The position numbers and the translations under genes are program-made. Under the pieces are notes generated by a model. The model made no database searches. It had not been told where the DNA came from and saw nothing but the letters and a program-made list of their open reading frames with translations. 64,000 nt of DNA from an uncultured Bacteroidales bacterium. Lineage in GTDB: Bacteria; Bacteroidota; Bacteroidia; Bacteroidales; Bacteroidaceae. The DNA is taken from positions 62,001 through 126,000 of the forward strand of contig CADCNQ010000003.1 of NCBI GenBank assembly GCA_902802815.1. Reading direction: 5' to 3'. Of this stretch, positions 7,617-16,813 are shown piece by piece (position 1 is the first letter of the stretch; each line of letters starts with the position of its first letter).

Positions 7617-8864
7617 ATGTGTATTGAAAAACTGTACGAATTATATCTGCGTCACCCCCAGGTGACAACCGACACGCGGAAATGTGAGCCGGGGAGTTTG
7701 TTCTTTGCGCTGAAGGGAGAGCGCTTCGACGGCAATGCATATGCCTCTGCCGCATTGGAACAGGGCTGCGCCGCCGTGGTGGTGGACAGCAGGGACGCGG
7801 TGAAGGAGGGCGATGAGCGCTATGTTCTGGTGGATGATGTGCTGGAGACGCTGCAAAGGCTTGCCGCATACCACAGGCAGCAGCTGACTATACCGGTGAT
7901 TCAGGTGACAGGCACCAACGGCAAGACCACCACGAAGGAACTGACGGCTGCGGTGCTCAGCCGGAAATACAGAGTGCGTTACACTCAGGGCAATCTCAAC
8001 AACCATATCGGAGTGCCCCTGACACTGCTGTCCATTACGGCTGATGACGAGATTGCTGTGGTGGAAACCGGTGCGAACCACCCCGGAGAGATAGCATTCC
8101 TGTGCGGCATGGTAAAGGCCGACTGCGGACTGATAACAAACGTCGGGCGTGCCCATCTGGAGGGTTTCGGCTCCTTTGAAGGAGTGAAGAAGACCAAGGG
8201 TGAGCTCTACGACGACCTGACGGCAAGGGGTAAGTTTGCATTCCTCAACGGAGAGGACGGCGACCTCAGGGAGATGGCGGAGCAGAGGGGGCTGAAGACC
8301 GAGGCGTATGTGGACGGTGAGGTGAAGGAGTGCAATCCTTTCGTGGCCTGTGTGCTGAACGGGAGGGACGTGCAGACGCATCTGATAGGAGCCTACAATA
8401 TAGCAAACGTGCGTGCTGCAGCAACGGTGGGACTGCATTTCGGCGTGCCGATGGACGACATCGCGGCTGCTGTGGAGGAATACGAGCCCAATCTCGGCCG
8501 TTCGCAGTATCTGGAGACCGGCAGGAACCGTCTTATCGTGGATGCTTACAATGCAAACCCGACGAGTATGGTGGCTGCGCTGGATAATTTCAATGAAATA
8601 AAGGCCGACGGCAAGATGGTGATACTCGGTGCCATGGGTGAGCTGGGAGAGGGCAGTGCTGCATTGCACAGAGAGGTGCTGGGGCACATCACGTGCGAAG
8701 CGTGGCTCGTGGGCAAAGAGTGGCCGGAAGACGCACAGGCCAGAAGGTTCGCTTCTGTGGAGGAAGTGACAGACGCACTGAAGGTGACACCCGTAGAGAA
8801 TAAGACCGTTCTGGTCAAGGGCAGCCACAGCACGAAGCTGTATCAACTGCCGCAATACCTGTAA
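7617..8864 (+). CDS. murF: UDP-N-acetylmuramoyl-tripeptide--D-alanyl-D-alanine ligase
   Basis: A cytoplasmic Mur ligase that adds D-Ala-D-Ala to UDP-MurNAc-tripeptide, the last soluble step of peptidoglycan precursor synthesis. The ATG at 7617 gives a 415-aa protein beginning MCIEKLYELYLRH and aligning with the family's TTDTRKCEPGSLFFALKG start. The open frame extends upstream to 7434, but that part is not Mur-like. The ATP loop GTNGKTTTKE is at 99-108, followed by ETGANHPGEI and the C-terminal DAYNANPTSM motif. Full length. It stands 27 bp ahead of a secreted pectin lyase gene with no visible promoter between, an unusual operon partner. Confidence 0.95.
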   Translation: MCIEKLYELYLRHPQVTTDTRKCEPGSLFFALKGERFDGNAYASAALEQGCAAVVVDSRDAVKEGDERYVLVDDVLETLQRLAAYHRQQLTIPVIQVTGTNGKTTTKELTAAVLSRKYRVRYTQGNLNNHIGVPLTLLSITADDEIAVVETGANHPGEIAFLCGMVKADCGLITNVGRAHLEGFGSFEGVKKTKGELYDDLTARGKFAFLNGEDGDLREMAEQRGLKTEAYVDGEVKECNPFVACVLNGRDVQTHLIGAYNIANVRAAATVGLHFGVPMDDIAAAVEEYEPNLGRSQYLETGRNRLIVDAYNANPTSMVAALDNFNEIKADGKMVILGAMGELGEGSAALHREVLGHITCEAWLVGKEWPEDAQARRFASVEEVTDALKVTPVENKTVLVKGSHSTKLYQLPQYL

Positions 8865-8891
8865 GATAATAAAAAAATAAAAGATAATATC

Positions 8892-11800
8892 ATGAGAAAA
8901 ATTTGCATTCTTCTATTGATGCTGACATTTGCAGTGGGCATTAATGCACAGCGCAAGACAGATGTGTTGGATCGTGGCTTGGTGGCAGTGCCCTCCGGGT
9001 CGGGTAATTTGGTGACTTGGCGCATCTTCGCCGAGGAATACTACGGTGTGACCTACAACCTCTACAAAAACGGTACACTTATCGCCGAGGGTCTGAAGGC
9101 TTCCAACTATCTGGATACCTCCGGGGGCGCAGGCAACAGTTACCAGGTGGCTCCGGTGGTGAAGGGCGTGGAGAAAGCTAAATCTGCCTATTCCACTTAT
9201 TTCCCCGGCGGATACATCCAGTTTAACGTGGCCAGCGTGGTAGACCGCAATGGCAACAACGTGACTGGCGACTACATCATCAACGACATCTCGCTGGGCG
9301 ATGTGAACGGTGACGGTGTAACCGAGTTCCTCGTAAAACGCAACTACACAGGAGACATCCGCAGCAGCTCAAACACGACCTGCTTCCACCACTACGAGTG
9401 CTACAATCTGAAAGGCGAACGGCTTTGGTGGATTGATCTTGGCCCGAACATGATGGCCGGTCCTGACGAGCAGTGGGACTGTGTGATGTTCGACTGGGAC
9501 CAGGACGGCAAGGCAGAAGGCATTATGCGCGGTGCGGACAACATGATTTTCCACACTGCTGCCGGCGATATCAATATCGGCAATATGAATTATGTGGCCC
9601 CCAGAGATGAATATACCCATCAAGGTGCCGAATACCTCATTTACTTCAACGGCCTGACCGGCGTGCCTTATGGTGCCGAATCGAAAACGGCTTTCACTCC
9701 GATGACCTATCCTCTGCCCCGCTTCGAAGAAGGCGAGGCCGTCAATCCGCTCAATGCCACCAGCAGCGAATATGCTGCCGCATGGGGTAAGGCCGACACG
9801 GGCCACCGCTCATCAAAGCACTATTTCGGTGCACCGTTCCTGGACGGCAGGCACCCCTTCGTGTTCCTCGGACGCGGGTGCTACACACGTCACAAGATGT
9901 GTGCCCTCAAAGTGGATCCTGTCACCCATCTGCTGAGCGAAGAATGGCGTTGGGCTAATAATGGAGGATGGAACGACCCGTGGTTTGGCAACGGTTATCA
10001 CAACTTCGGCATTGCCGATGTAGATGAGGACGGACGTGATGAAATCGTGTTCGGTTCGATGGTTATCGACGATAACGGCAAGGGCCTCTCTACCACCGGT
10101 TTGGGTCACGGCGATGCACAGCATTGCGGCGACCTCGACCCTTATCGCAAAGGCTTGGAATTCTTTGCCTGCAACGAGGATGAGCCTAATATGAACTACC
10201 GCAACGCCACCACTTCGAAAATATACTATCGTTCGGTGGGCACATCCGATGACGGACGCGCACTCTGTGGCAACTTCTCAAACAACTTCCCCGGATGCAT
10301 GGGACGAAGCACCAACACCCCGTTGATTTCCACTGTGAAGGACAAGGAACTTACCGGCAGCGGCGTACCCTCCACCAGCGGCACCAACGACGGCCTTTTC
10401 TGGAGCCACCTGAACCAGCGCATCTACTGGACGGGTGACTTGCTGGAAGGTATCCTCGACAGCCCTGGCACCGAGCGCGATGCCGTGGTGTGGCATACAA
10501 CGAAAGGTCGCGTGTTCCAGTCGAATGGCTGTAAACTGAACAACGACTCAAAGAACAATCCCTGCGCACTGGCCGACATCTTCGGTGACTGGCGTGAGGA
10601 GATTGTTGTCCGCAGCGGCGACGACGCGTCGATACGCATTTACACGACAACTTACCCCACCGATTACCGCATCCCGACGCTGTGGCACGATCATCAGTAT
10701 CGCAACGCGATGGTTTGGCAGTGCGTTGGCTACAACCAGCCGCCCCACGCCAGTTTCTTCCTCGGAGAGTTGGAGGGCATCACAATGGCTCCTCCTCCAT
10801 ACACCATGACCGGACGTACCGAGATTGCCAACGGAGGCACAATCTCCACAGCCAATGCCGGACAGCACGTCATCGTGTGTGAGACAGGCAACACAAACAT
10901 CACCATAGCGGAAGGTGCAAACCCCGACGTGGCTACCTTCAACGTGCCTTCCTGGGTGCAGGGCACCAACAGTTCGAAGACCGACGGCACGGCAAAAATC
11001 GACTACACTTATTACACCTGCACGGTGAGCGGCGGTGCCTTTACCGGTGGAATGACGCTGGCCAAGCAGGGCGACGGTATCCTGACTCTGCCCGCCGTCA
11101 ATATGACCTATACCGGCGGCACCAACGTTTGGGCCGGCACATTGAACTTTGATGGCAAACTGCTCAACAGCACCACATGGCTCAACCGCTTCACCACACT
11201 TAACTCCAAGGGCAGCTTCCGCTGCATCAAGACAGAGTACGCTGCCACAGTGAATCCCGGCGGCGAGAATGCTGTGGGCACACTGACGACAGACTCCCTC
11301 ATGTTGCGCTTCGGCAGCCGTGTAAAACTGGACGTCTATGCCGAAGGTCAAAAGGCAGACGGACTCAACGTTATTAAAGTACTTTCTGTCGAGACCAAGA
11401 CCTCCAGCGAGTGGCTTAACTACGGCCCCGAATATCTGAAGCCCGTCTTCGAAATCGTGCCCCACTATGCTACCGGCGAGAGCACGTTGCCCAACGGACT
11501 CTACGAATTAGGAATCGTGCCCGAAGAAATGGTGGGTGCGCTGAGCGACATCAAACTTGAAGGCATCGAAAACCAGAAAGTATCTCTCATAGAAGCCAAC
11601 GGTAAGATATATCTGGATGTGAAAAACATGCGTGAGCCCACAACAGTTTACTGGCAGGGCAGCAAGAGCAACGTTTGGGATCTGGCTCAGACCGAGAATT
11701 TCAAGAACGTGGATGAGGATGACATCTTCGTCAACGGCGATGTGGTGAACTTCGACAATGCCGCCACCGTAACAACAATCAGTTTGGAGAGCGACGTCAG

Positions 11801-13547
11801 TCCCAAAGAGCTGAACTTCATCGGCAGTAAGAATTATTCACTTTCCGGCACGGGTAAGCTGACCGGTACAGCCAAGATCAACCAGAGCGGCACGGGCAAT
11901 ACGACAATCATGACTGACAACATACACACAGGTGTCACCACCATCAGCGGCGGTTCCATCACCGTGAACTCGCTCAGCAACTCTGCTCGCGCTTATGGTG
12001 CACTCGGTGCCTACACCTCAGGCAGCTCACCCAAGATTACTCTCTCTAACGGCGGTACACTGAAGACCACTGCCGAGGTGACTTGCGGCAGCGTTATCAC
12101 CACAAGCGGTACCGATGGCGGTGTTATCAATAACTCTTCCGGTTTCACGACACAGAAGGCCATCACCGGCACACTGCTTACAAAGAACGGAACTGGTAAC
12201 CTCAAACTGGGCGTAGCTCCCACTGTAAGCAAAATCGTGATGACCGCCGGCTCCATTGCCGAATCAATCAATATCACCACCCCCATCGAACTTCAGGGCG
12301 GTACGCTGTATGACGACGCGCAGAACACCACGCACCCCATCTACGTACCCGAAGGCAAGTCAGCCGCATGGCATCTGACTTACAGCTATTATACCGGCTA
12401 CAATAACGCCCTCACCGGCAGCGGCACGCTGACCATTGTGCCCAGAAACGCCGTCAGCCGTGTGCGCATCGAGAGCGGATGGAACAGTTTTGAAGGCACC
12501 ATAGTCCACAACACCAGCCTCTGGCTTCCCCTGAGGGGTAATATGACTGCGCCTAAGATGACGCTGCAGCTGGCTGAAGGATGTGCTGCCGCCAGCTCGC
12601 CGGGCTACACCTACACCATCGGCGCCGTGACCGGCGGCGGTGATTTGACCAACTCGGCCTGCGACTTCAACAGCAGCAGTGCTGTCAGCGGTAATGTGAC
12701 TTGGAACATCGGCAACAACCTGGGCAAGGACTTCACATTCTCCGGCAGTATCAACGACAACAGCTCAACGAACTACTGCACCTTCAACAAGGTGGGCAGC
12801 TGTACGATGACCTACAAAGGTCCCGGTATGAATATCACTCATCCTGTGACTGTCAACGGCGGACTTATCCTGAACAACGCTACCGGTGCAAACCTGGGTA
12901 CCGGCAAGTTGACTCTTGCGTCAGGTTCTACACTGACGAGTACGGCCAGCACTCTGAAGAACACTACGATTCAGGCTAACAGCACCAGTAAGATGTATGT
13001 CACGAAGTGCAGCTTCACCGGTACGACGATGACCTTCTCAAGCGGTAGTGAGCTGAATGTATATGAAAACTCCTCAGCAAAGGCTATCGGCACTTTGGAT
13101 GCCGGCAGTGCAAGAATCACTGTTGCCAACGGTGCAATGCTGTCTGCTTATATCAGAAGTAACTCGTCAGTAAGCAGTATAACCACTACCGGTACTGTGA
13201 CCATCAACGGTAATATCTCTATTTCATACAACACATCTGCAAGAGGTGTACAACCTGCCAAGCTGCCAAGCTGGAAGATAGTGGATGCCGGTAATATCGT
13301 ACTGGGTAGCAATGTTACGTGGACTCTTCAGGAATTGCCGGCCGGATACGTGTGGGATACGAGCAGTTTCGCAACAGACGGTACGATCAGTATTATCTCC
13401 GACCCGTCAGGTGTGAATGAACTCAAGGCTGTGACGCTTGGCAGCGGTGAACTCACAGAGGCCTACACCCTTGGCGGTGCATACGTGGGTCGTCCTACGA
13501 AGCCCGGTATCTATATCCAGAACGGACAGAAATATGTTGTAAAATGA
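8892..13547 (+). CDS. Secreted rhamnogalacturonan lyase (PL11) with autotransporter-type beta-strand repeats and a sorting-like tail
   Basis: A 1551-aa secreted protein starting with a signal peptide (cleavage near INAQ/RK, residue ~20). Residues ~21-640 match family PL11 rhamnogalacturonan endolyases, which cleave the pectin RG-I backbone. Calcium-loop motifs of the beta-propeller are visible near residues 137 (DVNGDGVTEF), 201 (DWDQDGKAEG) and 376 (DVDEDGRDEI). From ~740 on, the protein becomes S/T/G/N-rich with autotransporter-associated beta-strand repeats such as LAKQGDGILTLPAVNMTYTG, predicted to form a long beta-helix. The last ~20 residues (KPGIYIQNGQKYVVK) resemble the short Prevotella form of a T9SS sorting tail. 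The 900-residue extension is far longer than usual for PL11. The stop overlaps the next ATG by 4 nt. Confidence 0.88.
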   Translation: MRKICILLLMLTFAVGINAQRKTDVLDRGLVAVPSGSGNLVTWRIFAEEYYGVTYNLYKNGTLIAEGLKASNYLDTSGGAGNSYQVAPVVKGVEKAKSAYSTYFPGGYIQFNVASVVDRNGNNVTGDYIINDISLGDVNGDGVTEFLVKRNYTGDIRSSSNTTCFHHYECYNLKGERLWWIDLGPNMMAGPDEQWDCVMFDWDQDGKAEGIMRGADNMIFHTAAGDINIGNMNYVAPRDEYTHQGAEYLIYFNGLTGVPYGAESKTAFTPMTYPLPRFEEGEAVNPLNATSSEYAAAWGKADTGHRSSKHYFGAPFLDGRHPFVFLGRGCYTRHKMCALKVDPVTHLLSEEWRWANNGGWNDPWFGNGYHNFGIADVDEDGRDEIVFGSMVIDDNGKGLSTTGLGHGDAQHCGDLDPYRKGLEFFACNEDEPNMNYRNATTSKIYYRSVGTSDDGRALCGNFSNNFPGCMGRSTNTPLISTVKDKELTGSGVPSTSGTNDGLFWSHLNQRIYWTGDLLEGILDSPGTERDAVVWHTTKGRVFQSNGCKLNNDSKNNPCALADIFGDWREEIVVRSGDDASIRIYTTTYPTDYRIPTLWHDHQYRNAMVWQCVGYNQPPHASFFLGELEGITMAPPPYTMTGRTEIANGGTISTANAGQHVIVCETGNTNITIAEGANPDVATFNVPSWVQGTNSSKTDGTAKIDYTYYTCTVSGGAFTGGMTLAKQGDGILTLPAVNMTYTGGTNVWAGTLNFDGKLLNSTTWLNRFTTLNSKGSFRCIKTEYAATVNPGGENAVGTLTTDSLMLRFGSRVKLDVYAEGQKADGLNVIKVLSVETKTSSEWLNYGPEYLKPVFEIVPHYATGESTLPNGLYELGIVPEEMVGALSDIKLEGIENQKVSLIEANGKIYLDVKNMREPTTVYWQGSKSNVWDLAQTENFKNVDEDDIFVNGDVVNFDNAATVTTISLESDVSPKELNFIGSKNYSLSGTGKLTGTAKINQSGTGNTTIMTDNIHTGVTTISGGSITVNSLSNSARAYGALGAYTSGSSPKITLSNGGTLKTTAEVTCGSVITTSGTDGGVINNSSGFTTQKAITGTLLTKNGTGNLKLGVAPTVSKIVMTAGSIAESINITTPIELQGGTLYDDAQNTTHPIYVPEGKSAAWHLTYSYYTGYNNALTGSGTLTIVPRNAVSRVRIESGWNSFEGTIVHNTSLWLPLRGNMTAPKMTLQLAEGCAAASSPGYTYTIGAVTGGGDLTNSACDFNSSSAVSGNVTWNIGNNLGKDFTFSGSINDNSSTNYCTFNKVGSCTMTYKGPGMNITHPVTVNGGLILNNATGANLGTGKLTLASGSTLTSTASTLKNTTIQANSTSKMYVTKCSFTGTTMTFSSGSELNVYENSSAKAIGTLDAGSARITVANGAMLSAYIRSNSSVSSITTTGTVTINGNISISYNTSARGVQPAKLPSWKIVDAGNIVLGSNVTWTLQELPAGYVWDTSSFATDGTISIISDPSGVNELKAVTLGSGELTEAYTLGGAYVGRPTKPGIYIQNGQKYVVK

Positions 13548-14038
13548 CAACAGAGGACAGGGTACAAAAGGCCATAGCCAACTTTAAGGCAGGATACAAC
13601 TGCTCGCAAAGTGTGGCTATGGCCTTTGCCGACCTATATGGTATCGGTGAGGAACAGATGTCGTGGATTGCGGCATCTTTCGGTGGCGGTATAGGACGTA
13701 TGAGAGAGACGTGCGGCGCAGCTTGCGGCATGTTCCTGCTTTGCGGCCTGGAGACGAGGCCGGAGGGAATGACATATCCGAATAACGAACTGAAGCGTCT
13801 CAACTACGAGGCAGTGCAACTTCTTGCAAACCGTTTCAAGGAAGAAAACGGAAGTCTTCTGTGCAGGGAACTCTTGGGGCTGAACAAACTGAGAGCCGAG
13901 GGTAAGATGCCGGAATCGATGGTAGGTTCCACCCCTGAGGCGCGCACGGATGAATATTACAGGAAGCGCCCGTGTGTGCGTATGGTAGAGTGCGCGGCGC
14001 GCATATATGGAAAATACCTTGAGGAAAAGCACGTATAG
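13544..14038 (+). CDS. C_GCxxG_C_C family protein, possible redox protein
   Basis: A 164-aa protein with the cysteine pattern that names the family: C in GYNCSQSV, then RETCGAACGMFLLCGL, then LCRELL and a C-terminal CVRMVECAARI. Family members are small cytoplasmic proteins suspected of binding a redox cofactor or metal cluster. The function is not established. Its ATG overlaps the stop of the PL11 gene and its 3' end overlaps the HAD gene by 32 nt, so all are probably translated from one mRNA. No signal peptide. Confidence 0.85.
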   Translation: MTTEDRVQKAIANFKAGYNCSQSVAMAFADLYGIGEEQMSWIAASFGGGIGRMRETCGAACGMFLLCGLETRPEGMTYPNNELKRLNYEAVQLLANRFKEENGSLLCRELLGLNKLRAEGKMPESMVGSTPEARTDEYYRKRPCVRMVECAARIYGKYLEEKHV

Positions 14039-14834
14039 TCTTCTGGCTATGGATTTGGACGGTACGCTGGTGAATGGCGCGAAGGTCATTACGCCACGTA
14101 CTCTGAGGGCCTTGAAGGAGGCTCAGCAGAAAGGCGTGCAGATAGTGATATCCACGGGACGGCCGGTGGAGGGCGCGATGCATATTGTGGAGCAGTTGGA
14201 GATGACGCAAAGAGGCGGATTCCTTGTCAGCTACAACGGTGCTCTCGTGCACGACTGCCTGACGGGAGATGAGATATTTTCCAGCCCTGTGCCTGACAGG
14301 CATATACCGTTTCTGCTGCAGAGAGCCCTGGAGAACGACTGTGCTTTTGTCGTGTATCAGGGTGATGTGGTGCTGACAACGGATGCCGCCAGTGAATATG
14401 TCCGGTATTCCGGTCGCAACAATCACCTTCCTGTGCGTGAGACCCGCGATTTTCTTGCGGAGGCGAATCCTCCCTTTTACAAGGGACTTATCGTAGGAGA
14501 GCCCTCGCAGATGCCATCGTTGCGCGACAGGCTGACAGAGGAGATGCGGGGCGAGTTGGATTTCTGTCTGTCCGAACCGTTTTTTCTGGAATGTGTGGCT
14601 CCCGGAGTGAGTAAAATGGGAGGTATAGAGGCCGTGCTGAGGCGTACGGGAATACCGATAGAGCAGGTGATAGCCATCGGGGATTCGGACAACGATGTGA
14701 GTATGATACAGAAGGCCGGTCTTGGTGTGGCAATGGGTAATGCTCGTGAGAATGCAAAACTTGCAGCGGATGCAGTCACGGCATCTAACGAGGAAGACGG
14801 AGTGGCTGACATCATAGAGAGATACCTGTTATGA
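14007..14834 (+). CDS. Cof-type HAD-superfamily phosphatase
   Basis: A 275-aa cytoplasmic hydrolase of the Cof/YidA-like HAD subfamily IIB, usually sugar-phosphate or phospholipid-derivative phosphatases. Motif I is AMDLDGTLVN (residues ~14-23) with both catalytic Asp. Motif II is VISTGRP. Motif III includes a Lys in GVSKMGG, and motif IV is AIGDSDNDVSM. The start at 14007 overlaps the upstream gene by 32 nt; a later ATG at 14049 (MDLDG) would cut into the core strand. The substrate cannot be predicted. Its place between pectin-degrading genes suggests, without proving, a role in sugar-phosphate housekeeping. Confidence 0.88.
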   Translation: MENTLRKSTYSLLAMDLDGTLVNGAKVITPRTLRALKEAQQKGVQIVISTGRPVEGAMHIVEQLEMTQRGGFLVSYNGALVHDCLTGDEIFSSPVPDRHIPFLLQRALENDCAFVVYQGDVVLTTDAASEYVRYSGRNNHLPVRETRDFLAEANPPFYKGLIVGEPSQMPSLRDRLTEEMRGELDFCLSEPFFLECVAPGVSKMGGIEAVLRRTGIPIEQVIAIGDSDNDVSMIQKAGLGVAMGNARENAKLAADAVTASNEEDGVADIIERYLL

Positions 14835-16813
14835 AGCGTGTTCTCTGTGGCGTGTTTTGTTTGATATGTGCCTCTCTTGCACATGCCGCAGACGTGGACT
14901 CTCTTGTGAGTGCGTTGACTCACAGGGAGAAGGTGCGGCTGGTGATCGGTGGCGGCTGGGGAAGTCTGTTCAGTGGTTTTAATATTCCGTTCTGCGGGAA
15001 ACAGCAGGTGCCCGGAGCCGCAGGAGTGACTCATGCTATAGAGCGACTCGGAATACCGTCTGTCGTGATGGCCGACGGTCCGGCGGGAGTGAGGATTAAA
15101 CCGCGCCAGCACGGTAAGACTGCCTATGCAACGGCATTCCCGGTGGGGTGCTGTCTGGCCTCCAGTTGGGATGTGGGTCTCATGGAGGAAGTGGGTTGTG
15201 CGCTTGGAGAGGAGGCGGCAGCATACGGTGTTGACATACTTCTCTCACCCGGCATGAATATAATGCGTTCGCCGCTCTGCGGACGCAACTACGAGTATTA
15301 TTCCGAGGACCCGGTGCTTACCGGAAAACTTGCGGCGGGTATGGTGCGGGGGATTCAAAGCAGAGGAGTGGGGGCGTCCATCAAGCATTTCGCATGCAAC
15401 AATCAGGAGACCGGACGCATGCATAATGATTCACAGGTAGACAGCCTCACACTGTTCGATATATATCTGAAACCTTTTGAGATAGCCATCCGTGAGTCAC
15501 ATCCATGGACAGTGATGTCGTCCTACAACCTCCTCAATGGCGAACGCACGCAGGAGTCCCGGTGGTTGCTGACGGATGTGCTGAGAAGGCGGTGGCACTA
15601 TGAGGGTACCGTTATTTCCGACTGGACATTCCGCCGTCGCACACGCAGGCAGATAGAGGCCGGCAACAATCTTATGATGCCGGGAGACGCCTTGCAGAGA
15701 ATGGATTTGAAGAGGGCATTCAAGGAAGATGCCGGAGGGGAGAATATGCTCGACACCTGTGTGAAAAGGGTGTTGCAGCTGGTGAAGAAAGTGCAGAAGG
15801 CCCGTGAGGAAAGAAGCACGGGTAGGCCGCGTCTTGAGGAGCACGCAGCGTTGGCACGGAGAGCGGCTGCGGAGAGTTTTGTGCTGTTGCGCAACGAGGG
15901 CAGCACCCTTCCCGTTTCTCCGGATATGCGCATAGCACTTTTCGGTGCGTCGTCCTACGATATGGTGGCGGGAGGAACGGGCAGCGGACATGTAAACGCG
16001 GCATACAAAGTGAATCTGTCCGACGTGACAGGCAGCAGTGCGGGAGAGAGGCTGAAATCGGAATATCGCCGCTGGGCGAAGGGTAATAAGCACAGATACA
16101 AGGCTGCGGGTTTCGGCTTTATGCAGAAATATCTCGGTCGCGGTGCCCTCCGGGAGATGCCGTTGAAGCAGGAGTGGATAAGAGAGGCCCTGGACAGTGC
16201 AGACATAGCGGTTGTGACCATCGGGCGCCAGGCTGGGGAGGGCAGAGACCGTGAGAGGAGCGATTTCTCGCTCACCGTCGAGGAGCGTGATATGTTGCGT
16301 GCGGTGTCCGGCGAGGCTCACGCCAGAGCGATGAAGATGGTGGTGGTGCTCAATGTGAGTGGAGTGATAGAGACAATGTCGTGGCGCTCGCTGGCGGATG
16401 CCATACTCCTTGTGTGGTGTCCGGGACAGGAGGGCGGAAATGCAGTAATGGACGTTCTCACGGGGGCTGTGAACCCCTCGGGAAGACTGACCATGACATG
16501 GCCGATGCGTCTGGAGGATCTTCCCTCCACGCGTAATTTCGGAGACGGGGATGTGACGCGCTACGAAGAGCGCGACAGCGTGGGATACAGGGCATATATC
16601 GCTTCGGAACGTATACCTGCCTATGGATTCGGTTACGGACTTTCTTATACCACGTTCTCGGAGGATACACTTCCGGACGGTGGCATTTTGGTAAGGAATA
16701 CGGGAAGTACGGCAGGCAGACACGTGGTAATGTGGATGAACGACCGTTGTCTGTCTTCTTTCCGCAAGAGCCGTCTGCTCCGGCCCGGGGAGGAGGAAGT
16801 GCTACGGGAATAG
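14831..16813 (+). CDS. Secreted glycoside hydrolase family 3, with a shortened C-terminal domain
   Basis: A 660-aa GH3 enzyme (beta-glucosidase/xylosidase type) with a signal peptide ending near AHAAD. The N-terminal barrel carries the substrate-binding KHFACNNQE and the nucleophile Asp264 in VISDW. The C-terminal alpha/beta sandwich follows, with PSGRLTMTWP and YGFGYGLSYTTF. Family members normally end with a fibronectin-III-like domain of ~70 residues after that. Here only its first half is left (VRNTGSTAGRHVVMW, then LLRPGEEEV) before a stop that lies 12 bp inside the convergent queA gene. The reading frame is otherwise intact, so it may be active but trimmed. Specificity is undetermined. 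It overlaps the HAD gene by ATGA. Confidence 0.85.
   Translation: MKRVLCGVFCLICASLAHAADVDSLVSALTHREKVRLVIGGGWGSLFSGFNIPFCGKQQVPGAAGVTHAIERLGIPSVVMADGPAGVRIKPRQHGKTAYATAFPVGCCLASSWDVGLMEEVGCALGEEAAAYGVDILLSPGMNIMRSPLCGRNYEYYSEDPVLTGKLAAGMVRGIQSRGVGASIKHFACNNQETGRMHNDSQVDSLTLFDIYLKPFEIAIRESHPWTVMSSYNLLNGERTQESRWLLTDVLRRRWHYEGTVISDWTFRRRTRRQIEAGNNLMMPGDALQRMDLKRAFKEDAGGENMLDTCVKRVLQLVKKVQKAREERSTGRPRLEEHAALARRAAAESFVLLRNEGSTLPVSPDMRIALFGASSYDMVAGGTGSGHVNAAYKVNLSDVTGSSAGERLKSEYRRWAKGNKHRYKAAGFGFMQKYLGRGALREMPLKQEWIREALDSADIAVVTIGRQAGEGRDRERSDFSLTVEERDMLRAVSGEAHARAMKMVVVLNVSGVIETMSWRSLADAILLVWCPGQEGGNAVMDVLTGAVNPSGRLTMTWPMRLEDLPSTRNFGDGDVTRYEERDSVGYRAYIASERIPAYGFGYGLSYTTFSEDTLPDGGILVRNTGSTAGRHVVMWMNDRCLSSFRKSRLLRPGEEEVLRE

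Noticed and set aside
13548..16813. A polysaccharide utilisation locus with SusC/SusD
   Set aside because: Despite several glycan-active genes no TonB receptor, SusD-like lipoprotein or sensor is encoded anywhere in the window.
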